DNA from: Spirochaetales bacterium UBA1265
Lineage (GTDB): Bacteria; Spirochaetota; Spirochaetia; Sphaerochaetales; Sphaerochaetaceae
Assembly (NCBI GenBank): GCA_002308475.1
Contig: DBVL01000027.1
Location: forward strand, 1 to 5,621
DNA length: 5,621 bases
Direction: 5' to 3'
Part shown: positions 1-5,621 of the stretch, piece after piece
Position numbering within the stretch: position 1 is the first letter of the stretch
Layout of the letters: each line of letters starts with the position of its first letter
Program-made: the position numbers and the translations under genes
Notes under the pieces: model-generated
What the model was told of the DNA's origin: nothing
What the model saw: the letters and a program-made list of their open reading frames with translations, nothing else
The model's database searches: none

Positions 1-2795
1 CTACACTGTTCCTCTAACTGAGATGCCACTTCACGTAGATCCTGAACACCTGTATTCAAGACTATTTGTCTGCGTCTCAGATACAACCTGTCATCCAAGC
101 CATAGAGAATGCGCCTGAAAGTTTCCATGCTCTTGGCTGATGGAGGCATGGGTTTTAGTTCCTTTCCTATCAAGGTGACAACTGTATTCTCTATCTCTTC
201 CTCACTTATGTCAGCAGAGAAAGCCCTGATGAAGGATGAGAAAGTCTCCTCCACCGAAGGATCCCTGTAAGACGAGAAGGAAAAGATCTTATCCTGACTG
301 TTCACATTTGACTCAACACCGTAGGCTCCACCTTTTCCTCTTACTGCTTCCCAGAGGTAACCGGAAGAGAGTATTGAGGCGAGAAGGGCTGCCTTTGTGA
401 CAAAACTCTCATCTGTCCTTGGAAGCCTGAAAGCCATTGCATTGAACGAAGGACCTGAGGAAACTTTTAGCACTTTGTAGCTGCAGTCCTCTTGTAAGGA
501 CGGCTTACTAACAACTTCCACTTTGTAAGGAGGCCTTACCATCAAAGTCTCAACCATATTCAAGACAGAATCATGCACAGAGGAAGAATCCTGTTCCTCA
601 CAACAGTATAATACAGTTAAATTGTTGTTGTTAAACAGTTTGTCTCTCATTACCTCAAGTTTGTCAGCAAGACTTACTAACTCTTCGTCATTCATGGCTC
701 TGAGAGATTCCATATAGAGGAAACTGCTTGTCCCAGCCTCCATCTCATTTTCTCTCTGAGCAGGAGTAAGTAAGGAAGCCGAACTAAGTGAGGCAAAGTA
801 GTTTCCATAGTACAGGTAGTTAGAATAGAAATCCGTTGTTATATCTGTTATGGCTGCTCTTATTCTCTCAGCGTCCCTGAGTATTCCATCCTGAAGAATC
901 TCCAAAATCAGAGAAACTGCATTTTCAGTTTCTGAAGTGAGGAACTTGGATATGACATAAAGGGTGCTTACGCACTCTCCCTTAGAAGAAGACCCGCACA
1001 TGTTTGAAACCGCAAGACTACCGGTGTGGTTCCTGATAAGAGTCCCTATCTGAGAATATGTATGGGTCTTTGTGTTGCATATCTGGATAAGGCGGATAAA
1101 CAGAGGAAGAAGAAGTTTCTCCTCGTCCGTCAATGAAGAACAGTCAAAACCCAGGTCAAGATATGTAATTCCATTGGTTTTATCAAAGAGAGAGTGAATC
1201 TCAACCTTATCCGGATAAGGAGTCCCCTCAAGAGGCGGATTATCAAAGACAGGAACCTTGTCTGGCATATCCGACAAGCTTATACGCTTTATACTTGCCT
1301 TCTGCTCTTCAGTATCCTCAGTTGTAAGAAAATCCTCAAAGACCTTCTTCTGCTTCTCAAGCTCTGTCTTTGTGTATGCACTCTTTCTCTTCAGAAGCTT
1401 TTCATCCATGATGGCTTTAAAATCTTCCGTATAAGAAGAGTCCTCATAGACTGAGAGAAGACAGCGGTTCGGGTTGTTTACAAGATTATTCAGAATCCAG
1501 GATTCAAAATATCTCGCATTCTCAAGCCTTTTTCTGATCTCTGCCAGAACACCTGCTCTGTCCATGCCTTCGTACGGCTTCCTGCCTCTGAGCCATGTAG
1601 AAGCAGCCCTTATAGCGGCTATAAGGCCATAGGACATGCCTGAGCCTGGAATCTCTCTTATGGAGAAATCTAAACGCTTGATTACAGCATGCACCAGATC
1701 CTTAGGAAGCCCTTCTTCTGCTATCTTTTTAAGCGTAGAGACCAAAAAGCTCTCTATTTCATCCTCTTTTCCCTTCTGAGCCTTGGAAAAACCTATAGTG
1801 AAAGGTATGTACGGATACCCGGTAGTAGAACCGGAAGCATTACTCAGGTCCTCCCCAAGATCAGACTCTATTATGGCCTTGTAAAGAGGAGCTCCGGGGT
1901 TTCCGAGCAAGACATCCACAAGTATGTTAGAAGTCATGACCTCAACGGGATCAGAAGCAGAGGTAGTGAGCCATGAAAGAACAACAGTATTTGCTTCTTT
2001 TGTGGTGCATTTTCTTGAATCTCTAATAAAGCCAGTATCTTTAAGCTTATAGTTTTCCGTTTTCGGAATAATTTTACAACTATCCCACCTACTCAGATTC
2101 TCCTCACACAGATATCTTTCCTCAAGCTTCTCCAAGTACTCTACGCAGTCCATATCCCCATAAAGGAACAAACGGCAATTCGAAGGGCTGTACCACTTTC
2201 TGTATCTCTTCAGATAGTTCTCATAAGTAAGATCAGCTATAAAGTACGGATCCCCTCCGGAATCATAGCAGTATGGAGTGCCCTCAAAGAGCTTACTGAG
2301 AGCTGCAGACTGAACTATCTCATCCTCGGAAGCTCTTACACCACTCATCTCGTTGAAAACCACACCGTCAAACTTGGAATCAAAGAACCTTACACCTTCC
2401 TGTTCAAAGGAAGTCTTCCTCAGAAGCGGATTAAAAACAGCATCTGCGTAAATATCAAACAGATTATCAAAATCCTTCTTAAGAGGAGATGCAAACGGAT
2501 AAAGAGTCATATCCGGGAAGGTCATGGCATTCATGAAGGTGTTAGGGCTCGACTGAATGGCCAAATTAAACGGATCTTTCACGGGGAAGCGGCCAGAACC
2601 ACTGAGAACAGTGTGCTCAAGAATATGGGCCACGCCCATGCTGTCCTCGGAGGGAGTTGCAAACATGAAGCAGCAACAAAGTTCACTACTGCTGTTCTTT
2701 ATTTGAAAAACCTCCATGCCTGTTCTTTCATGGACGTATAAGGTCCCCGTTCCTCCATAGAACGGGAGATTGATTGTCTCTTGCTTTTTAAACAT
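1..2795 (-). CDS. M16C zinc metallopeptidase (PreP/Cym1-like insulinase family), 3' end cut by the window
   Basis: The frame is open from the ATG at 2795 to the window edge (931 codons seen), with no stop or frameshift found. Zinc site: inverted motif HILEH at residues 57-61 (His57 and His61 as ligands, Glu60 as catalytic base), with the third ligand probably Glu149 in FNEMSG, where the family usually has FNEMKG. Other family signatures are PVKDPF (71-76), NTFMNAMTFPD (85-95) and FEQEGVR (130-136). A charged helical hairpin at about 465-515 (M16C-associated region) joins the two halves. Arg819 and Tyr825 in RGKGGAYG match the substrate-binding R/Y pair of the C-terminal half. Family enzymes form a closing chamber that degrades unfolded peptides up to several tens of residues. 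There is no signal peptide, so it is probably cytosolic. By comparison with PreP, about 25-40 residues are missing. The start overlaps the lipoprotein gene by 8 bases and has GAAGGG 5 nt upstream. The family call is secure; the natural substrate is unknown. Confidence 0.95.
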   Translation of the reverse strand, partial: MFKKQETINLPFYGGTGTLYVHERTGMEVFQIKNSSSELCCCFMFATPSEDSMGVAHILEHTVLSGSGRFPVKDPFNLAIQSSPNTFMNAMTFPDMTLYPFASPLKKDFDNLFDIYADAVFNPLLRKTSFEQEGVRFFDSKFDGVVFNEMSGVRASEDEIVQSAALSKLFEGTPYCYDSGGDPYFIADLTYENYLKRYRKWYSPSNCRLFLYGDMDCVEYLEKLEERYLCEENLSRWDSCKIIPKTENYKLKDTGFIRDSRKCTTKEANTVVLSWLTTSASDPVEVMTSNILVDVLLGNPGAPLYKAIIESDLGEDLSNASGSTTGYPYIPFTIGFSKAQKGKEDEIESFLVSTLKKIAEEGLPKDLVHAVIKRLDFSIREIPGSGMSYGLIAAIRAASTWLRGRKPYEGMDRAGVLAEIRKRLENARYFESWILNNLVNNPNRCLLSVYEDSSYTEDFKAIMDEKLLKRKSAYTKTELEKQKKVFEDFLTTEDTEEQKASIKRISLSDMPDKVPVFDNPPLEGTPYPDKVEIHSLFDKTNGITYLDLGFDCSSLTDEEKLLLPLFIRLIQICNTKTHTYSQIGTLIRNHTGSLAVSNMCGSSSKGECVSTLYVISKFLTSETENAVSLILEILQDGILRDAERIRAAITDITTDFYSNYLYYGNYFASLSSASLLTPAQRENEMEAGTSSFLYMESLRAMNDEELVSLADKLEVMRDKLFNNNNLTVLYCCEEQDSSSVHDSVLNMVETLMVRPPYKVEVVSKPSLQEDCSYKVLKVSSGPSFNAMAFRLPRTDESFVTKAALLASILSSGYLWEAVRGKGGAYGVESNVNSQDKIFSFSSYRDPSVEETFSSFIRAFSADISEEEIENTVVTLIGKELKPMPPSAKSMETFRRILYGLDDRLYLRRRQIVLNTGVQDLREVASQLEEQC

Positions 2796-4224
2796 AGTTA
2801 CCCTTCAACCAGTCGTAGATTATGTTACAGATGTTTCTATATGCATTTTCAAGGGATTCTTCTGCCGTACTTCCAAAGCCGCTGACATTCAGAATGGGAC
2901 TTTCATTCCCCTGCTGGGAATTTAGTTCGGGATAAAAGATTGCCTTGCTTTCAGCAACAGTGTGATAGATTCCCGAATCTGTCTTGTTCTGCTTGAGCAC
3001 CCCCATTCTCAGTATAAGAGCACTCTTTATTTTCCTGTCTTCCATTCTTGCAAAGGACGAGAGAATTTCTGAGTCGGAAAGGTCTCCGTCAGAATTCAGA
3101 TCGGCATCTTCTGTATAGAAGCCGGCGTAGGAAGCCAGAGAATCAGAACTGAGACGGTTGAGCAGATAGACAGTCCATGAATCATCTCGCGTCATATTCC
3201 ATGAAGAATCATAGGTGAGGACCATAAGCCCCACAAGGGAACTACCAAGGTTTTTGTCATATGAAAAAACAGCTCTTTTCTCATTCACCATGGCTAACAG
3301 GTCCTCTGCAGTCTCTTCGTCAAAAGACTTGATCTGATTTATCTCATCATAGATATCAAAGGTAAAGACTATCTCCCCCACAGTTGCCAAAGTATAGCTA
3401 ACAGACCTGAAACGGAAAACTCCATCGTTGGAGGAAGTGAAGGTGTAGGAATCCTCCCATGTATTTCCAAGTCCATCCACACAGATGTAGGAGGCCCGTA
3501 CTTCTGCCATATTCACCTTGGTCTTCAGGATAGTCTCGCGGCGCTCCACACTGACGGAGCAGGAAGCATCTAACACATTTCCTGAAACAATCTTCATGCT
3601 CAATGTGGAAAGAATCTGCTTGACCTCCTTGAGTATGGACTGATAGTCGTATCCGTCTTCAAGGTTCTCAAGACCATAAGAGAGAATCATGGATCTGAGA
3701 TAGAGCTGAACAGCCCTCAGATCCTTACTTTCCTTTATACACTGGTCTCCTTCATCCACCAGGGCAATAGCTTCCTTCTCCCTGCCGTATTCTTCTTTTC
3801 TGGCCTCAGTTCTCAGACCAGTCATTATCTCTTCAGAGGCGGCACAGAGAATGATAGTCCTGTACTCACCACTCTTTTCCTGATAGGACCTGTCGGTAAT
3901 AACAATGTGAAGGGCCAGATCCTCTATTGCACCGGTGTTGATCAGGTCTCTGTAGTATTCTCTTCCCAACTCAGCACCAACGTACTCCTCAAGTTTTCCG
4001 AACAGATTATTGTAGGCCACCAGCTCTGACTGTCTGGAGCTTTCAGATGAAAGGCCCTCTCCTATGAAAGCTATCTCACCCTTGCCTATCCTGGACTGAG
4101 GGTAGTAGTACCAGGAAGGAACCTCTTTAATCATTCCCAGAATGTAGCTCCTTGTCTGAGCACAACCTGTAAAGGCAAACACAATGAGAAGCGTTAAAAA
4201 GAAAACAACCGCTTTTTTTCTCAA
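2788..4224 (-). CDS. Putative lipoprotein with LPP20-like N-terminal region and an EF-hand loop
   Basis: A 478-residue protein of unknown function. The N-terminus has MRKK, a hydrophobic stretch and AFTGC, giving a probable lipid-modified Cys21; Phe at -3 is relaxed compared with the usual Leu but is tolerated in spirochaetes. Residues ~35-150 begin PSWYYYP and continue with a GEG turn, a long amphipathic helix and strands, a layout like LPP20-type lipoproteins. Residues ~150-210 look helical and ~210-320 strand-rich, like a beta-sandwich. Residues 375-386 form a textbook EF-hand calcium loop. The end carries a GFG...AYRN motif that resembles the N-terminal GEG...AYNN stretch. The start is TTG at 4224, chosen because GGGAG lies 7 nt upstream and the signal peptide begins at once; it shares 4 bases with the preceding stop. 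Inferred location: anchored in an envelope membrane, facing the periplasm or the surface. The lipoprotein call is firm; the LPP20 assignment is by pattern only. Confidence 0.85.
   Translation of the reverse strand: MRKKAVVFFLTLLIVFAFTGCAQTRSYILGMIKEVPSWYYYPQSRIGKGEIAFIGEGLSSESSRQSELVAYNNLFGKLEEYVGAELGREYYRDLINTGAIEDLALHIVITDRSYQEKSGEYRTIILCAASEEIMTGLRTEARKEEYGREKEAIALVDEGDQCIKESKDLRAVQLYLRSMILSYGLENLEDGYDYQSILKEVKQILSTLSMKIVSGNVLDASCSVSVERRETILKTKVNMAEVRASYICVDGLGNTWEDSYTFTSSNDGVFRFRSVSYTLATVGEIVFTFDIYDEINQIKSFDEETAEDLLAMVNEKRAVFSYDKNLGSSLVGLMVLTYDSSWNMTRDDSWTVYLLNRLSSDSLASYAGFYTEDADLNSDGDLSDSEILSSFARMEDRKIKSALILRMGVLKQNKTDSGIYHTVAESKAIFYPELNSQQGNESPILNVSGFGSTAEESLENAYRNICNIIYDWLKGNYV
2801..2806 (-). 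promoter_or_regulatory. Ribosome binding site of the M16C peptidase gene
   Basis: GAAGGG lies 5 nt upstream of the ATG at 2795, inside the last codons of the lipoprotein gene. It supports this ATG as the start and implies that ribosomes finishing the lipoprotein can reinitiate here, because the stop codon (2788-2790) lies just past the start. Confidence 0.6.
3067..3102 (-). other. EF-hand calcium-binding loop coded within the lipoprotein
   Basis: Residues 375-386 read DLNSDGDLSDSE. This fits the canonical 12-residue loop: Asp, Asn and Asp at positions 1, 3 and 5, Gly at 6, Ser at 9 and Glu at 12, with hydrophobic Leu at 8. A helix-like segment (ILSSFARMEDRKIKS) follows, as in the exiting helix of an EF-hand. 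Only one such loop is seen in the protein. Calcium binding is inferred from the motif. Confidence 0.75.
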
Positions 4225-4871
4225 ATTGTAACTCCCAGACTGACAGCAGGTGCAATCCTGAACTCATATAGTTCTGACTTGAGTGCGCCAGCTCCCGCAC
4301 TTAAGCTGAAGATACCAAGATTATACCTGTACATGAACAAAGTAAGAAGACTGACACCGGAAAAAGAGGTAGAGGTTCCAATACCGGCAAGAATATCAAT
4401 ATATCCGTTCTTAAAAAGGAAGAAAGATGAGCCGGTAGCGGAGGACAGAGACAAAGAAGTCTTCAAGCCGGCAAAAACATTTATCTGTGAATACCTGTAT
4501 GTATAACTGACACCCAAAAACGGGATAAGCGGATACAGCTCCCCTGTCCTACTCAGCGTAAGACCGGCAAAATCAAGGGTTGCAAAAGGAGAAAGAGTAT
4601 AGAGTGCACCGCGTTTCATCAGATTGCTTCCAAGATCATACTTACCGCTTCCGTAAAGACGCTGAAGAACAACAACTCCGTCTTCCACAGCTGAGGCTAT
4701 AAACACATTTGAGGAATCATCTTTGAAAATATTTCCTTTTCTTACACTTTCCCCTTCTTCAGTTATAAATGAAACCATATCCCCATAAACATACTGCTCT
4801 GAAAAAGAAAAGAGCGGAAAGCAAACGAGGAGAAAAAGGAAAACAGGAAGAAAAAGCCTTACTTTGCCCAC
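4221..4871 (-). CDS. Small exported protein, possible outer-membrane beta-barrel, unknown function
   Basis: Not recognised as a known family. From the GTG at 4871 it is 216 residues: a short basic start (VGKVR), a strongly hydrophobic run to about residue 21, and a plausible signal peptidase I site after SFS (residues 22-24). The first part of the mature protein (about 25-85) is polar and mixed. From about residue 85 to the end it is rich in Ser, Gly, Phe, Tyr and Leu, with alternating hydrophobic residues and short turns, as in small transmembrane beta-barrels; it closes with a strand-like VSLGVTI rather than a terminal aromatic. A longer GTG start at 4931 is open but would prepend 20 Cys- and Arg-rich residues read out of frame from pepT, so I rejected it. 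The gene overlaps pepT by 13 bases and the lipoprotein by 4, so it is likely co-translated with both. Its neighbour and export signal suggest it could work with the lipoprotein in the envelope; that is inference. Confidence 0.75.
   Translation of the reverse strand: MGKVRLFLPVFLFLLVCFPLFSFSEQYVYGDMVSFITEEGESVRKGNIFKDDSSNVFIASAVEDGVVVLQRLYGSGKYDLGSNLMKRGALYTLSPFATLDFAGLTLSRTGELYPLIPFLGVSYTYRYSQINVFAGLKTSLSLSSATGSSFFLFKNGYIDILAGIGTSTSFSGVSLLTLFMYRYNLGIFSLSAGAGALKSELYEFRIAPAVSLGVTI
4232..4236 (-). promoter_or_regulatory. Ribosome binding site deciding the TTG start of the lipoprotein
   Basis: GGGAG is placed 7 nt before the TTG at 4224, within the last codons of the upstream gene. No ATG or GTG near the signal peptide is better placed, so this site is the main support for a TTG start. 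Confidence 0.65.
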
Positions 4872-5621
4872 TGTTTGACTATCTCCACAATCAGAAGGGA
4901 GGCCTCGTTCATGGCATCTACACCAACCCACTCAAAGCGGCTGTGCATATTATGCCCTCCAGCATAGATATTCGGACAGGAAATACCTTCTTCAGCAATC
5001 CTTGCTCCGTCTGTGCCTCCTCTGATAATCTCATTTACAAGCGGCTGACCGAGAACACGGCCCGCCTCATAAACGGCCTCCAGAGCCTTCGGGTCTTTTT
5101 TAGAAGCCTCAACCATGTTTCTGTAACTGATTGAGGACCTTACGGAAACCTTTCCACCCCTGTAGAGAAGCTCTATGGTTTTTCCTATACTCTTGAGGGC
5201 TTTTATCCTCTGTTCAAGACTGTCAAAATCAAAGTCCCTCAGAAGCACTTCCAGGTCTGCGGAAGAAACATTTCCCTTAACCTCGTGTGGACAGTAGTAT
5301 CCGTAGCGCCCGTCTGTAGCCTCAGGACTCTCAGCCTGGGGAAGAGCATTTATGAAGGCACTGCACATGGTAAGGGCATTTACCATACGGCCTCTTGCGG
5401 ATCCGAGATGATAGGCAACTCCCTCAAAGTGAACCTTGACAGAAGCTGCATTGAAACACTCATCCTCAATAACGTATCTCTCTCCGCCATCCATGGTATA
5501 AAGAGCCCTGCAATGTAGCCTCTTCATATCAAAGAAGTCCATTCCGAACCCGGTCTCCTCGTCAGGAGAGAAGAGAACCTCTATCTCCCCGTGCTTTATC
5601 TCCGGATGGTGAACAATAAAC
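4859..5621 (-). CDS. pepT: Peptidase T (tripeptide aminopeptidase), 5' end cut by the window
   Basis: The visible 253 residues align by eye with the C-terminal part of E. coli PepT from about residue 153, so roughly 150 N-terminal residues, including the first zinc ligands, lie outside. PepT removes the N-terminal residue from tripeptides in the cytosol, using two zinc ions. Visible catalytic features: PDEETG (fragment residues 19-24), whose two Glu match E. coli Glu173 (general base) and Glu174 (zinc ligand); TMDGG, whose Asp falls exactly 22 residues later like Asp196; YHLGSARG in the dimerisation domain, with the His matching His223; RGGTDGA; and GGHNMHS near the end, with the last His in the place of zinc ligand His379. 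The ATG at 5542 is internal: the frame continues in homologous sequence to the window edge. The TAA at 4859-4861 lies inside the next gene, so pepT heads or sits within the operon. No loss of a key residue is seen in the visible part. Confidence 0.96.
   Translation of the reverse strand, partial: FIVHHPEIKHGEIEVLFSPDEETGFGMDFFDMKRLHCRALYTMDGGERYVIEDECFNAASVKVHFEGVAYHLGSARGRMVNALTMCSAFINALPQAESPEATDGRYGYYCPHEVKGNVSSADLEVLLRDFDFDSLEQRIKALKSIGKTIELLYRGGKVSVRSSISYRNMVEASKKDPKALEAVYEAGRVLGQPLVNEIIRGGTDGARIAEEGISCPNIYAGGHNMHSRFEWVGVDAMNEASLLIVEIVKQWAK
4883..4886 (-). promoter_or_regulatory. Possible ribosome binding site for the exported protein's GTG start
   Basis: GGAG inside the pepT 3' end lies 11 nt before the GTG at 4871, a little further than ideal. 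It is the best Shine-Dalgarno-like match near that start and supports it over the upstream GTG at 4931, but the long spacing suggests modest initiation or coupling to pepT translation. Confidence 0.4.

Noticed and set aside
1194..1454. Plus-strand open frame of 86 codons
   Set aside because: It lies wholly inside the M16C peptidase frame on the other strand, has no convincing ribosome site, and its Leu/Arg/Cys-rich product looks like antisense reading.
1689..1976. Plus-strand open frame of 95 codons
   Set aside because: Antisense to the conserved second domain of the M16C peptidase, with no recognisable domain or start signal.
4279..4506. Plus-strand open frame of 75 codons
   Set aside because: Antisense to the strand-rich part of the exported protein; the product is a low-complexity basic sequence with no support.
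4821..4823. Cys17 of the exported protein as a lipidation site
   Set aside because: The preceding residues are LLV; Val at -1 does not fit a lipobox, which needs Gly, Ala or Ser, and the hydrophobic core continues past the Cys.
4872..4931. Longer N-terminus for the exported protein from GTG 4931
   Set aside because: It would add 20 Cys/Arg-rich residues before a normal signal peptide and overlap pepT by 73 bases; the GTG at 4871 gives a standard export signal.
4769..5134. Plus-strand open frame of 121 codons
   Set aside because: Spans the pepT/exported-protein junction in antisense; pepT in the same DNA is clearly conserved, and the product's Lys-rich start mirrors the signal-peptide region.
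5285..5518. Plus-strand open frame of 77 codons
   Set aside because: Antisense to the conserved dimerisation domain of PepT.
5540..5542. ATG at 5542 as the start of a short PepT
   Set aside because: The frame continues upstream to the window edge through PDEETG, which holds the catalytic and zinc-binding Glu pair, so the ATG is internal.

Overview
The window is a single block of four tightly packed genes, all on the minus strand and all transcribed from the right edge towards the left. There is essentially no non-coding DNA. Both outer genes run off the window: the first gene lacks its 5' part and the last lacks its 3' tail. I saw no RNA gene, mobile element, CRISPR array, long repeat, promoter or terminator.

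In order of transcription: (1) the C-terminal two thirds of peptidase T (pepT), a dinuclear-zinc M20 aminotripeptidase; (2) a small exported protein of about 216 residues with a signal peptide and a strand-rich body, resembling a small outer-membrane beta-barrel; (3) a 478-residue lipoprotein with an LPP20-like N-terminal region, a probable beta-sandwich middle, a canonical EF-hand calcium loop and a C-terminal motif that echoes the N-terminal one; (4) an almost complete M16C metallopeptidase (PreP/Cym1-like 'insulinase family') with the inverted HxxEH zinc motif and the C-terminal R/Y motif.

Consecutive genes overlap by 13, 4 and 8 bases, and each downstream start has a Shine-Dalgarno-like stretch inside the preceding gene. 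This strongly suggests one polycistronic mRNA with translational coupling. Genes 2 and 3 start with GTG and TTG respectively. Two peptidases that appear cytosolic and act on oligopeptides or short polypeptides (PepT and M16C) flank two cell-envelope proteins of unknown function. The peptidases may form a peptide-recycling pair, but the sequence does not establish any functional link to the envelope proteins.

The lipoprotein with a relaxed lipobox, the exported barrel-like protein (implying a Gram-negative-type envelope), the M16C peptidase and the moderate base composition would fit a spirochaete of the Treponema/Sphaerochaeta type. That assignment is an inference from general features, not a sequence match, and is held with low to moderate confidence.
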